A stretch of 64,000 bases of DNA from Hymenobacter yonginensis (GTDB lineage: Bacteria > Bacteroidota > Bacteroidia > Cytophagales > Hymenobacteraceae), in the NCBI RefSeq assembly GCF_027625995.1, contig NZ_CP115396.1, forward strand, positions 4,092,501 through 4,156,500. Direction: 5' to 3'. Made by a program: the position numbers and the translations under genes. The notes beneath the pieces are model-generated. The model saw only the letters and a program-made list of their open reading frames with translations. It had not been told where the DNA came from and ran no database searches. Each line of letters starts with the position of its first letter. Within the stretch, counting starts at the first letter, position 1. Positions 7,141 to 16,034 of this stretch are shown here, one piece after another.

Positions 7141-9069
7141 ATGAAGAAATTACTACTGGTCTGTGCTGCGGCCGGCTCTGCCGCCTTATTGAGCGGATGT
7201 GCTACCTCCGGCAGCGCCAGCAAAGCAGATAAGCGCTTTGCTCAGGGCGAGTACGAAACCGCTATTGAGCTCTATAAAGCCGATGTTGCGAAAGGTAAAA
7301 ACGTGGCAACGGCCAACTATCGGGTGGCAGAAGCATACCGGCTGTCTAACCGCATTGAGCAGGCAGAAAGCTTTTACAAAGCGGCAATTGACGGGGGCGT
7401 AAAGGCGCCCGACGTGCTGTTCTACTACGGGCAGGCCCTGAAGGCCAACGGCAAGTTCGACGAAGCCGCCCAGCAGTTCGACGCTTACACCCAGGCCAGC
7501 GCCGGCCGGGCGCTGGCTCCCCGCGCCGAGATGGAATCCCGCAATGCCAAGATGGCCAACACCATCATGGCGATGCGCTCCAACAACGAGGTGATGGCGC
7601 TGGACCAAGTGAACACGCCTTCCTCGGAGTTCGGCTCGACCCTGATGCCGGACACCAAGGAGCTGGTGTTTGCCTCCGGCCGCGAAGGCAAGAAGTACCT
7701 GGGCAACGGCGAGAACTTCAGCGACCTATACGCCGTGAAGTTTGATGATGCCGAGAAAATGACCGGGGGCTCGGTGCGCAAGCTGGAGGCTCTCTTCAAC
7801 ACTGAAGACAAGCACGAGGCCAGTGCCACCTACACGCCGGATGGCAAAACGATGGTGTTTGCCCGCTCCAATAACGGCTCCAAAAAAGGCCTGCTGAGCG
7901 TGGATCTGTGGATTTCCTACTTCAAGAATGGCGCTTGGAGCGAGCCGGTACTGGCCAACATCAACGACCGTACGGCCGACGATTTCTCGCCGGCTTTCAG
8001 TGCCGACGGCCAGACGCTGTACTTTGCCTCGGGCCGCAAAGGAGGCCTCGGCGGCAACGACATCTACAAAGCCACGCTGGGCCCCAACGGCCGCTTCTCG
8101 CCCGCCGAAAACCTGGGCGACCAGGTGAACACCGCCGGCAACGACAACTTCCCGGCCGTAGCGCCGGATGGCACGCTCTACTTCTCCTCCGACGGGCAGC
8201 CCGGCCTGGGTAAGCTCGACATATTTATGGTGGAGAAGGGCAAGGTGAAAAACCTGGGCACGCCCATCAACAGCGCCGGCGACGACTTCGCACCGTTTTT
8301 CACCAGCAAGAACGGGGGCGTGTTTTCCTCCAACCGCGCCGGTGGCAAGGGCTCGGATGACCTGTACATGTTCCGCCAGAAGCCGCTGCGCCTCGTGACC
8401 TTCTACGCCGATGGCACGGTGATGACCCGCAACGAGAAAACCGGTGCCATGGCCCCCGCCAGCGGCGAAACCGTGACGTTGTACGGCCGCAACGGCCAGA
8501 AAATCCAGGACGTGACGGCTGATGCCGAAGGCAAGTTCAGCCTGAAGCTAGATTCGGCAGCGGCCAACTACGCGCTGGTAGCCGACCGGCCGGGCTTCTT
8601 CACGGCCCGGGCGCCGCTGAGCACCGTGGGGCGCAAGCCTGCCCAGGACCAGCTGGTGAACGAAATGACCGACGTGCGGATTCCGGTGGCGCTGACGCTC
8701 ACGGAAATCGTGAAAAACAAGGCCATCCGCGTCGAGAACATTCTTTACGACTATGATAAGGCCGATATCCGTCCGGATGCGGCGCTGGAGCTGGATAAGC
8801 TGGTGGAAACCCTCAACGACAACCCCGCCATCACCATCGAGCTGAGCTCCCACACCGACTCGCGCGGCAAAGACGCCTACAACCAGGCCCTGTCGCAGCG
8901 CCGGGCGCAGTCGGCCGTAGACTACATCATCTCGAAGGGCATTGACAAGGCCCGCATCACGGCCAAAGGCTACGGCGAGAGCCGGCCGGAGGTGAAGGAC
9001 GCCAAAACCGAAGACCAGTTCCAGCGCAACCGCCGCACCGAATTCAAGGTGACCAAGATTGCCGAATAG
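7141..9069 (+). CDS. OmpA-family lipoprotein with TPR and WD40-like propeller (PorE-like)
   Basis: A 642-residue outer-membrane-associated lipoprotein. The signal peptide ends in the lipobox LLSGC with C20. TPR-type helices follow (about 25-130), then a PD40/WD40-like beta-propeller (about 150-420) with repeated SADGQTLYFAS-type blades, a carboxypeptidase-regulatory-like beta-sandwich (about 430-510), and a C-terminal OmpA peptidoglycan-binding domain (about 530-642) with SSHTDSRGKDAYN and a following R..A...Y pattern. This domain order is that of PorE, the peptidoglycan anchor of the type IX secretion system in Porphyromonas. Several paralogues usually exist in Cytophagales, so a T9SS role is plausible but not proven. 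A strong terminator follows. Confidence 0.88.
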   Translation: MKKLLLVCAAAGSAALLSGCATSGSASKADKRFAQGEYETAIELYKADVAKGKNVATANYRVAEAYRLSNRIEQAESFYKAAIDGGVKAPDVLFYYGQALKANGKFDEAAQQFDAYTQASAGRALAPRAEMESRNAKMANTIMAMRSNNEVMALDQVNTPSSEFGSTLMPDTKELVFASGREGKKYLGNGENFSDLYAVKFDDAEKMTGGSVRKLEALFNTEDKHEASATYTPDGKTMVFARSNNGSKKGLLSVDLWISYFKNGAWSEPVLANINDRTADDFSPAFSADGQTLYFASGRKGGLGGNDIYKATLGPNGRFSPAENLGDQVNTAGNDNFPAVAPDGTLYFSSDGQPGLGKLDIFMVEKGKVKNLGTPINSAGDDFAPFFTSKNGGVFSSNRAGGKGSDDLYMFRQKPLRLVTFYADGTVMTRNEKTGAMAPASGETVTLYGRNGQKIQDVTADAEGKFSLKLDSAAANYALVADRPGFFTARAPLSTVGRKPAQDQLVNEMTDVRIPVALTLTEIVKNKAIRVENILYDYDKADIRPDAALELDKLVETLNDNPAITIELSSHTDSRGKDAYNQALSQRRAQSAVDYIISKGIDKARITAKGYGESRPEVKDAKTEDQFQRNRRTEFKVTKIAE

Positions 9070-9386
9070 TATCGCAGATGGTGCAGATGAATGGATAGCG
9101 CAGATGAGGACAGTATGTGTGTTGTTTGGTTCAGATGCCTGTTTATAAGCTAGTTGAGTTCTGTTTTTTTAGATTAAAGGAAAGGCCGCTTTATTTAAGG
9201 CGGCCTTTCTTTTTATGCCGGTTTATGTCGGCGGGCAGGCCGGCGGAAATACGACGGCGCATGGCCACGCCGCCTGCATCTGCGTCATCCGCATCTTTAT
9301 CTGCAACATCTGTGATTTGGCATAATCCTTGGCTTAGGTATATAGACGGAGGCAGATGGGCTGCCTTCGGCCAACGACCTACTGCC
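9070..9386. other. Gene-free stretch with CAGATG / CATCTG repeats
   Basis: This 317-base gap holds a terminator at 9181-9215. Direct repeats of GCAGATG lie at 9073-9106, and their complement ATCTGC/CATCTG repeats at 9273-9314, so the gap is framed by a loose inverted arrangement. No coding frame with a plausible start was found before the DUF4476 gene. A related ATCAGCG series occurs at 63774-63815. Confidence 0.45.
9181..9215 (+). terminator. Terminator after the PorE-like gene
   Basis: AAAGGCCGC pairs with GCGGCCTTT across TTTATTTAAG, followed by a T-rich CTTTTT. It is a good Rho-independent terminator 112 bases past the stop codon. Confidence 0.8.
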
Positions 9387-10307
9387 ATGAAAAAGGCGCT
9401 ACTCTTCTGCCTCAGCCTGCTGCTGCTGACGGCCGCCCACCTGCAGGCCGCTCCGGCCAACATGAACATCACCTCGGAGCGGGGCGTGCCCTTCAATCTG
9501 CGCTTCGATGGCCGCACCCTCACGCGCGGCGGCGCCCGCCAGGTACACCTCGACCGGGTTGCGGCCGGCGTACACTGGGCCGAGTTTATGATTCCGGTGA
9601 GCTACGGCCGCTCCGTCAGCTACCGCACCCGCGTATTTTTGGACCCCGGCCTGGAAACCAGCTTCGTGCTCCTGACGCGCCCCGGCCGTGGGCCCGAGTT
9701 GCGCAAAGTGGCCGCCGTGCCGCTGCGGGGCGGCTACGGCAACGGAGGCTACGGAAATGGCGGTTATGGCAATGGCAGCTACGATGGCTACGGTTATGGT
9801 AGTGCACAGGGCAACAGCCAACAGGGCGCTGATGAGGACTACGACGACGATGCTTATGGCAACCAGCCTGCTCCCGGCCAGCCCGGTGGCTACGGTAGCA
9901 ACGGCTACCCCAACGGCGGCAGCAACAACGGTTATCCTAACGGCAATGGCTACCCCAGCGGCGGCATCAACGGCGGCGGCTACTACCCCGGCAGCAGCGT
10001 GAGCTACAACCGCGTGATGGCTCCGCAGGACGTAGACGCCCTGGTGGCCGCCGTGCACCGCCAGTCGTTCGATAAAGACAAGCTGCCCATGGCCCGCCTG
10101 GCCCTCAGCGAAACCGGCTTGCGCGCCGAAGACCTGACCCGTCTGATGAAGGAGCTGAGCTTCGAGGACTCGAAAATGGAGCTGGCCAAATACGGCTCCA
10201 GCCGCGTAGTAGACCGCCAGAACCTGTACCGCCTCAACGAAGGCTTCACCTACTCGCACTCAGCCAACGAGCTGCAGGAATACCTGGCTCAGCAGGCCCC
10301 GCGCTAA
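9387..10307 (+). CDS. Secreted DUF4476 protein with Gly/Tyr/Asn-rich linker
   Basis: A 306-residue exported protein. The signal peptide MKKALLFCLSLLLLTAAHLQA is followed by a beta-rich domain (about 25-110), a low-complexity linker of GGYGNG, NGYPNG and similar units with an acidic DEDYDDDAYG stretch (about 115-205), and a C-terminal DUF4476 domain (about 215-300) with QSFDKDKLPMA, SFEDSKMELAKY and VVDRQNLYRL. DUF4476 is widespread in Bacteroidota and has no known function. The ATG at 9387 is preferred over an upstream in-frame start because it begins the signal peptide. It ends at a bidirectional terminator shared with the convergent DUF4293 gene. Confidence 0.85.
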   Translation: MKKALLFCLSLLLLTAAHLQAAPANMNITSERGVPFNLRFDGRTLTRGGARQVHLDRVAAGVHWAEFMIPVSYGRSVSYRTRVFLDPGLETSFVLLTRPGRGPELRKVAAVPLRGGYGNGGYGNGGYGNGSYDGYGYGSAQGNSQQGADEDYDDDAYGNQPAPGQPGGYGSNGYPNGGSNNGYPNGNGYPSGGINGGGYYPGSSVSYNRVMAPQDVDALVAAVHRQSFDKDKLPMARLALSETGLRAEDLTRLMKELSFEDSKMELAKYGSSRVVDRQNLYRLNEGFTYSHSANELQEYLAQQAPR

Positions 10308-10335
10308 GCGTCCTCTCTTCCGAAAACAAGCATAT

Positions 10336-10369
10336 AAAAAGGGCTTCCACGCGAGTGGAAGCCCTTTTT
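10336..10369. terminator. Bidirectional terminator between DUF4476 and DUF4293 genes
   Basis: AAAAAGGGCTTCCAC, a GCGA loop, then the exact complement. A-run and T-run flank the stem, so it can stop transcription from both converging genes. Confidence 0.88.
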
Positions 10370-10395
10370 GTTGTGTACTGGAAAGCGTGAATCGC

Positions 10396-10872
10396 CTACC
10401 GAAGGCGGTCCATGCTGCGTACCAGCTGCTCGTCGCGGCGGATGAAGCGGTTGGCCAGCAGGTTCAGCAGCAGCGCCAGCGTGGGCAGGTAGAAGCCGGC
10501 CTGGTAGGAGCCCAGCATCTTCACGTTGAGCGCCTGTTCGCCCAGGGTGGAGAAGTAGAAGCCAGCCCCGATGGTGCACAGAATCAGCAGCAGGTTGAGC
10601 ATGCCCAGCTTGAGCTGCAGGAACCGGTTGCGGAACTGGAAAATCTCGAACAGCGCCACCGCCGCCGAAGCCGCTGCAAACGCTGCAATAACCCAAACTG
10701 TGCCGGGTGGCGTGAGGCCTGCGCCGGTTTTGTTGTAGCTAAATCCCAGAGCCGTCATGGTCAGCTCCTGGCCGGTGGTGGGGTCGACTTTGTGCCAGAG
10801 GGGCAGAAACAGCACGGCTATCATGCACAGCGCCAGCAGCAGCAGGAATACGCTTTGGATTCTTTGTATCAT
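10396..10872 (-). CDS. DUF4293 family membrane protein
   Basis: A 158-residue protein with four predicted transmembrane helices (about 7-25, 55-78, 85-105 and 118-138) and the N-terminal MIQRIQSVFLLL typical of DUF4293. The family is restricted to Bacteroidota and has no known function. The gene is divergent from the thiolase, separated by 92 bases that hold a minus-strand TACTTTTG box. Confidence 0.88.
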   Translation of the reverse strand: MIQRIQSVFLLLLALCMIAVLFLPLWHKVDPTTGQELTMTALGFSYNKTGAGLTPPGTVWVIAAFAAASAAVALFEIFQFRNRFLQLKLGMLNLLLILCTIGAGFYFSTLGEQALNVKMLGSYQAGFYLPTLALLLNLLANRFIRRDEQLVRSMDRLR

Positions 10873-10918
10873 CTTTGTGTTTTGTCAGTTTAGGCCGTCG
10901 GCAGTGCCGCCGGGCCGG

Positions 10919-10926
10919 CAAAAGTA
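10919..10926 (-). promoter_or_regulatory. -7 box candidate for the DUF4293 gene
   Basis: TACTTTTG on the minus strand, 47 bases upstream of the start codon, fits TAnnTTTG. No clear TTG box lies at the expected distance. Confidence 0.4.
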
Positions 10927-10964
10927 GCCAACAACGACTGGAATAACTGCATCTGTACATACCA

Positions 10965-12167
10965 ATGCCTACCGCTTACATAGTTGACGCCGTCCGGACG
11001 CCCATTGCCCGTTTCGCAGGCGCCCTGAGCAGCGTCCGTCCCGACGACCTGGCCGCCCACATTCTGCGCGAGCTGCTGCGTCGCAACCCTTCCCTCGATA
11101 AAAGCGCGGTAGAAGACGTGATTATCGGCGCCGCCAACCAGGCCGGCGAAGACAACCGCAACGTGGCCCGCATGGCGGCGCTGCTGGCCGGCCTGCCCAT
11201 CACGGTGCCCGGCTGCACCGTGAACCGCCTGTGCGCCTCCGGCCTGCAGAGCATCACCGATGCCTCGCGTGCCATCATGGCCGGCGAGGGCGACGTGTAC
11301 CTGGCCGGCGGGGCCGAAAGCATGACCCGTGCCCCGTTCGTGATGGCCAAGTCGGAAACCGCCTTTGGGCGCGAGCTGACGGCCCACGACACCACCCTGG
11401 GCTGGCGCTTCGTGAACCCCAAGCTGAGCAAGATGCACCACCCGTTTGCCATGGGCGAAACGGCCGAAAACGTGGCCCGCAAGTACGGCATCACGCGCAC
11501 CGAGCAAGACGAGTTTGCCTTCGATTCGCAGCGCAAATACCACCGGGCCGCCGAAAAAGGGCGCTTCCGCAAGGAAATTGCGCCGGTGTTTGTGGCCAAC
11601 CCCAAAGGAGCCGCCGCGCTGTTCGACACCGACGAGCCGCCCCGCCTGAGCAGCATGGAGAAGCTGGCCGCCATCCGGCCGGCATTTCAGCCCATTGATG
11701 GCACCGTGACAGCCGGTAATTCGGCTGGCATCAACGACGGCGCCGCGGGCGTACTGGTGGTGAGCGAGGCGGCCCTCAAGCGTTTCAACCTCAAGCCGAT
11801 GGCCCGCGTGGTAGCGTCGGCAGTGGCGGGCGTCGACCCGGCCTACATGGGTCTGGGCCCGGTGCCGGCCACCCAGAAGGTATTGCAGCGCGCCGGCCTG
11901 ACCTTGCAGGACATCGGCCTGATTGAACTCAACGAGGCCTTCGCCGCCCAAAGCATTGCCTGCGTCCGCGACCTGGACCTGAACATGGATATCGTGAACG
12001 TGAACGGCGGCTCCATTGCCATCGGACACCCGCTGGGCGCGGCCGGCTCGCGCATCACGGCCACGCTGCTGCACGAAATGCAGCGCCGCGAAAACGTGCG
12101 CTACGGCCTCGTGACCATGTGCGTAGGCGTAGGGCAGGGCGCTTCCGTGATTTACGAGCGGATGTAG
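10965..12167 (+). CDS. pcaF: Thiolase, 3-oxoadipyl-CoA / acetyl-CoA acyltransferase type
   Basis: A 400-residue type I thiolase that cleaves 3-oxoacyl-CoA with CoA. The catalytic residues are visible: C90 (NRLCASG), H355 (IGHPLGAAG) and C386 (MCVGVGQG). The N-terminal half, with AYIVDAVRTPIARFAG and the loop GWRFVNPK, resembles 3-oxoadipyl-CoA thiolases (PcaF/PaaJ), which release succinyl-CoA and acetyl-CoA at the end of phenylacetate or beta-ketoadipate degradation. This fits the nearby paaZ, but a general fatty-acid thiolase (FadA type) cannot be excluded. Length is normal for the family. Confidence 0.85.
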   Translation: MPTAYIVDAVRTPIARFAGALSSVRPDDLAAHILRELLRRNPSLDKSAVEDVIIGAANQAGEDNRNVARMAALLAGLPITVPGCTVNRLCASGLQSITDASRAIMAGEGDVYLAGGAESMTRAPFVMAKSETAFGRELTAHDTTLGWRFVNPKLSKMHHPFAMGETAENVARKYGITRTEQDEFAFDSQRKYHRAAEKGRFRKEIAPVFVANPKGAAALFDTDEPPRLSSMEKLAAIRPAFQPIDGTVTAGNSAGINDGAAGVLVVSEAALKRFNLKPMARVVASAVAGVDPAYMGLGPVPATQKVLQRAGLTLQDIGLIELNEAFAAQSIACVRDLDLNMDIVNVNGGSIAIGHPLGAAGSRITATLLHEMQRRENVRYGLVTMCVGVGQGASVIYERM

Positions 12168-12191
12168 ATTGGCTGTTGGTTGAGGGATTCT

Positions 12192-12300
12192 ATACGAACG
12201 TCATGCTGAGCTTGTCGAAGCATCTCGCGTGCTGATGTTGCAACGGTGTCCAGACGTCAGCACGCGAGATGCTTCGACAAGCTCAGCATGACGTTCGTAT
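12192..12300. repeat. Long inverted repeat (GTCATGCTGAG family, copy 3)
   Basis: Arms 12192-12240 and 12251-12300 match over nearly their whole length (ATACGAACGTCATGCTGAGC at the outer left end, its complement at the outer right end). The loop side carries GCGTGCTGATG and CGTCAGCACGC. It fills the gap between the thiolase and the GNAT gene. Confidence 0.9.
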
Positions 12301-12329
12301 GGAAACCAGCAACTGAAACCAACAACCTA

Positions 12330-12869
12330 ATGGCCAACCTGCTGCTTACGCCTACGCTTCCTCTGCCTCAGCCGGGCGCGTGCCTGCGGCCCTGGCAGCC
12401 GGCCGATGCCCCGGCCCTGGCTGGCTACGCCAACGACCGGAGCATCTGGCAGAACCTGCGCGACACGTTTCCGCATCCTTACACCACCCACGACGCCGAG
12501 TACTTCCTGGCCGCCGTGGCCGACAACCAGCGCGACCTGCACCTGGCGTTTGCCGTTGACGGCGTGGCCGTAGGCAGTATTGGGGTGCATTTTAAGAGCG
12601 ACGTGCGCCGCCGCTCGGCTGAAATCGGCTACTGGCTGGCGCGGCCGTATTGGGGGCAGGGGCTGGCTACGGCGGCCGTGCAGGCCGTGGCGGCCTACGT
12701 GCTGGCGAACTTCGACGTCTGCCGGCTGTATGCCGTGGTGTTTGAGCCCAACGCCGCCTCGGCGCGGGTGCTGGAAAAGGCCGGCTTTGCGCTGGAAGCC
12801 ACGATGCGCAAAAGCGTGGTGAAAGACGGCCAGATGCTGGACTCCCGCCTCTACGCGCTGGTGGTGTAA
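12330..12869 (+). CDS. GNAT family N-acetyltransferase (RimJ/RimL-like)
   Basis: A 179-residue acetyltransferase of the Acetyltransf_3 type, which transfers acetyl from acetyl-CoA to an amine such as a protein N-terminus. The acetyl-CoA pyrophosphate loop is YWGQGLATAA near residue 111, preceded by AEIGYWLARP. The C-terminal NAASARVLEKAGF is the usual GNAT end motif. The start at 12330 gives the normal length of about 180; an upstream in-frame start would run into the inverted repeat. The target is unknown. Confidence 0.85.
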   Translation: MANLLLTPTLPLPQPGACLRPWQPADAPALAGYANDRSIWQNLRDTFPHPYTTHDAEYFLAAVADNQRDLHLAFAVDGVAVGSIGVHFKSDVRRRSAEIGYWLARPYWGQGLATAAVQAVAAYVLANFDVCRLYAVVFEPNAASARVLEKAGFALEATMRKSVVKDGQMLDSRLYALVV

Positions 12870-12871
12870 AC

Positions 12872-12900
12872 TGTAGCATAGGCTTTAGCCTGTGCCGCGG
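12872..12900. repeat. Small palindrome (GTAGC..AGGCT family, copy 2)
   Basis: TGTAGCATAGGCT and AGCCTGTGCCGCGG flank a two-base centre immediately after the GNAT stop codon. It is related to the elements at 3292-3325 and 29081-29108. Confidence 0.4.
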
Positions 12901-12902
12901 AC

Positions 12903-13004
12903 CTCACCCAAACCCCTCTCCAAAAGAGCGGGACTCTGGTTTTATAGTATTAGCAGCTAGTTCCCCCTCTCTTCTGGAGAGGAGGCCAGGGGGGGAGGCC
13001 CCCG
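12903..13004. repeat. CCCCTCTCC-type intergenic repeat
   Basis: Contains CTCACCCAAACCCCTCTCC, an AT-richer middle (TTTTATAGTATTAGCAGCTAG) and then CCCCTCTCTTCTGGAGAGG followed by GGCCAGGGGG. It is the same type as the element at 216-257 and lies just upstream of truA, followed by TCATCACC octamers at 13014-13029. Confidence 0.45.
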
Positions 13005-13035
13005 TCATCCCTTCATCACCTCATCACCCAAAACA

Positions 13036-13827
13036 GTGCGCTACTTCCTTCATCTGGCCTACGACGGCACCCGCTACCACGGCTGGCAGGTGCAGCCCAA
13101 CACGCTCACGGTGCAGCAGGAGTTGGACCGCTGCCTGTCGCAGGTGCTGCGGCAGCCGGTGTTCTGCCTGGGCAGCGGCCGCACCGATACCGGCGTGCAC
13201 GCCAGCCACCAGGTAGCGCACTTCGAGGCCGAGTTGCCGGAAACGCTGGACATCAAGACCCTGCTCTACCGCCTCAACCGCGCCCTGCCGCCCGACATTG
13301 CCGCCTACGCCCTGCACCCGGTGCCGCCGCAGGCCCACGCGCGCTTTTCGGCCGATGCCCGCACCTACGAGTACTACGTGCGCCAGGTACCCGACCCGTT
13401 CAGCGTGGGCCGCGCCCTCTATCTTGACCTTGACCTCGACGTGGCCGCCATGAACGAAGCCGCTGCCCACCTGCTCGGCTCGCGCGACTTCACGGCGTTT
13501 TCCAAGGTGAAAGGCGGCGAAAACCACTATGTCTGCGTGGTGTACGAGGCGGGCTGGCACCCCATGCCGGGCGGGCTAGTGTTCCGCATCCGGGCCAACC
13601 GCTTTGTGCGCGGCATGGTGCGACTGGTGGTGGGCACGCTCCTGAGCGTGGGCCGCGGCAAAATCACGCCCGCTCAGTTTCAGCAGATTCTGTGGGCCCA
13701 GAGCCGCGTAGACGCCAGCGGCGCCGCCCCGGCCCAGGGCCTCTACCTGAGCCGCGTGGAATACACGCCCGATGTGGTGCCCGCCGACCTGGTGCCGCCC
13801 GGTTTGCCGTACTTTGTAGGCCGGTAG
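13036..13827 (+). CDS. truA: tRNA pseudouridine synthase A
   Basis: A 263-residue enzyme that converts uridines 38-40 of the tRNA anticodon stem-loop to pseudouridine. The catalytic aspartate is D51 in the motif GSGRTDTGVHA. The N-terminal LAYDGTRYHGWQ and the C-terminal FRIRANRFVRGMVR are both TruA signatures. The start codon is GTG at 13036, directly after a TCATCACC repeat. Length is standard. Confidence 0.95.
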   Translation: MRYFLHLAYDGTRYHGWQVQPNTLTVQQELDRCLSQVLRQPVFCLGSGRTDTGVHASHQVAHFEAELPETLDIKTLLYRLNRALPPDIAAYALHPVPPQAHARFSADARTYEYYVRQVPDPFSVGRALYLDLDLDVAAMNEAAAHLLGSRDFTAFSKVKGGENHYVCVVYEAGWHPMPGGLVFRIRANRFVRGMVRLVVGTLLSVGRGKITPAQFQQILWAQSRVDASGAAPAQGLYLSRVEYTPDVVPADLVPPGLPYFVGR

Positions 13828-13865
13828 CCCGTTAGGCAGCGCAAGAACTTCAGGCAGCGGCGCAG

Positions 13866-14004
13866 GAACGTCATGCAGAGGCGCAGCCGAAGCATCTCGC
13901 CCGAGGCTATTGTCATTCCGAACGCAGTGAGGAATCTGGCTTATCTAGTGTTCTAATAAGTTACTGCGCTGGCGAGATTCCTCACTGCGTTCGGAATGAC
14001 GTTC
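13866..14004. repeat. Composite inverted repeat (copy 4, two subtypes nested)
   Basis: The left outer part is GAACGTCATGCAGAGGCGC, with an AGCATCTCGC tail. A second left arm of the GTCATTCCGAACG subtype follows at 13911. The right arm GGCGAGATTCCTCACTGCGT continues to CGGAATGACGTTC. Two element subtypes are therefore joined in the gap between truA and the ABC exporter. Confidence 0.8.
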
Positions 14005-14080
14005 TACTAAGGTCGTTCTGCCGACCGCTGCAACTTCCCACCGCTGGCCCCGGTTACTACGTTTCACCCCACCCGCTACT

Positions 14081-15859
14081 TTGGACCCGACTACTGCTAC
14101 CCCCGCCAAATCCGGCAACATCTTCGACTGGCAGGTGCTGCGTCGGCTGATGGTGTACGTGCGGCCCTACCGGCGCATCTTCTATTTGCTGGTGTTCCTG
14201 ACCGTGGCCACGGCTGTGCTGGGCACGCTGCGGCCCTTCCTCATTCAGCGCATGGTCGATGTGACCATTGAGCAGAACGACTGGGTGGGGCTGAACCGGG
14301 GCTTCGGCATCTTGCTGGTGCTGCTAGTGGCGCACGCCTTCGTGAGCTACCTCCAGACCTACTTCGGCGGTTGGCTGGGCCAGTATATCGTGCGCGACAT
14401 CCGCGTGGACCTCTACAAGCACATTCTCAACCTGCGCCTCAAATTCTTCGACCGCACGCCCATCGGCGTGCTCGTCACGCGCAATATCTCCGACGTCGAG
14501 ACGCTTTCCGACGTGTTCAGCGAGGGGCTGGCGGCCATGATCGGCGACATTCTGCAGATCGTGTTCATCATGGCCTTCATGTTCTACATTGACTGGCGCC
14601 TGACCTTGGTGAGCCTTTCCGTGATTCCGCCGCTGCTGTTCAGCACCTACGTGTTCAAGGAAAAGGTGAAACGCTCGTTTCAGGAGGTGCGCACGGCCGT
14701 AGCCGGCCTCAACGCCTTCGTGCAGGAGCACCTGACGGGCATGAACGTGGTGCAGATCTTCAACAACGAGCAGCGCGAATACCGCAAGTTTCAGGCCCTC
14801 AACCAGGAGCACACCCGCGCCAACATCCGCTCGGTGCTCTACTACAGCATCTACTTTCCGGTGGCCGAGGTGCTGGCGGCGGTAGGGGTGGGGCTGCTGG
14901 TGTGGTACGCCGCCCAGGGCCAGATCGAGGGCACCATCTCCAAAGGCGCGCTCATTGCCTTCATCATGTACAATGCACTGTTCTTCCGGCCCATCCGCCA
15001 GATTGCCGACCGGTTCAACACGCTGCAGCTGGGGCTGGTGAGCACCGAGCGCCTGCTCAAGCTGCTCGACAGCCAGGAGTTTGTGCCCAACAACGGCACG
15101 CTGGCCCCGGCCACGCTGCGCGGCGAAGTGGAGTTCGAAAACGTCTGGTTTGCCTATAACGACGAGGAGTGGGTGCTGCGCGACATCAGCTTCCGGGTGG
15201 AGCCCGGCCAGACCGTGGCCTTCGTGGGCGCTACCGGGGCCGGCAAAACTAGCATCATCAACCTGCTCAGCCGCTTCTACGACATCAACAAGGGCCACAT
15301 CCGCATCGACGGCCACGACCTGCCCCTCTACGACCTGAGCGTGCTGCGCCGCCACATCGGGGTGGTGCTGCAAGACGTTTTCCTGTTCGCGGGCACCATC
15401 CGCGACAACATCACGCTCGGCCACGAAGACATCACCGACGCCCAGATCTGGGAAGCTGCCGACCTAGTGGGCGCCCGCCGCTTCATCGAGCGCCTGCCCG
15501 GCTCCCTCGACTACCCAGTGATGGAGCGCGGCGCCACGCTTTCCGTGGGCCAGCGCCAGCTCATCAGCTTCGTGCGGGCCATGGTCTACCAGCCAGCCAT
15601 CATCATCCTGGATGAAGCCACTTCGTCCGTCGACTCCGAAACTGAGGAGCTGATTCAGGAGGCCATTGAGAAGCTGATGCAGGGCCGCACCGCCCTCGTC
15701 ATTGCCCACCGTCTGAGCACCATCCAGAAAGCCGACCGCATCATCGTGCTCGACCGCGGCGAAATCAAGGAATCGGGCCGCCACGAGGAGCTGCTCCGCC
15801 AGGACGGCTACTACCGCCAGCTCTACCAGATGCAGTACAAAGACGTGCTGGCCGGCTAA
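14081..15859 (+). CDS. ABC exporter half-transporter, MdlB-like (permease + ATPase)
   Basis: A 592-residue type IV ABC exporter. Residues about 20-320 are the six-helix transmembrane domain; the ATPase follows, with Walker A GATGAGKTSI, signature LSVGQRQLIS and Walker B IIILDEATSSVD. The catalytic Glu is present, but the signature reads LSVGQ in place of LSGGQ. E. coli MdlB shows the same pattern. The other ABC exporter of this window (23009-24796) has the complementary changes, so the two may form one heterodimer. The start codon is TTG at 14081; no better ATG lies nearby. Substrate unknown; lipid or drug export is typical. Confidence 0.88.
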   Translation: MDPTTATPAKSGNIFDWQVLRRLMVYVRPYRRIFYLLVFLTVATAVLGTLRPFLIQRMVDVTIEQNDWVGLNRGFGILLVLLVAHAFVSYLQTYFGGWLGQYIVRDIRVDLYKHILNLRLKFFDRTPIGVLVTRNISDVETLSDVFSEGLAAMIGDILQIVFIMAFMFYIDWRLTLVSLSVIPPLLFSTYVFKEKVKRSFQEVRTAVAGLNAFVQEHLTGMNVVQIFNNEQREYRKFQALNQEHTRANIRSVLYYSIYFPVAEVLAAVGVGLLVWYAAQGQIEGTISKGALIAFIMYNALFFRPIRQIADRFNTLQLGLVSTERLLKLLDSQEFVPNNGTLAPATLRGEVEFENVWFAYNDEEWVLRDISFRVEPGQTVAFVGATGAGKTSIINLLSRFYDINKGHIRIDGHDLPLYDLSVLRRHIGVVLQDVFLFAGTIRDNITLGHEDITDAQIWEAADLVGARRFIERLPGSLDYPVMERGATLSVGQRQLISFVRAMVYQPAIIILDEATSSVDSETEELIQEAIEKLMQGRTALVIAHRLSTIQKADRIIVLDRGEIKESGRHEELLRQDGYYRQLYQMQYKDVLAG

Positions 15860-15969
15860 CGCCAGCCAAGGTCTACCGGGGCTGGCTTGCCGAAACTACC
15901 GGGCCGGGCCCCCTCGCCCACGCTGCTGCCAAACGCACCGTGGCATCTTCAGAAATGCCAGTTGCGGCG

Positions 15970-15977
15970 TAGCTTTG
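15970..15977 (+). promoter_or_regulatory. -7 box candidate upstream of the GyrI-like gene
   Basis: TAGCTTTG fits TAnnTTTG and lies 57 bases upstream of the ATG at 16035. No good TTG box is seen at the expected distance. Confidence 0.35.
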
Positions 15978-16034
15978 CTGCTTTCACACTCTTTTGCCGA
16001 TGGGCGCGTGCAACGCGCCCCTACTTCCTGATTT

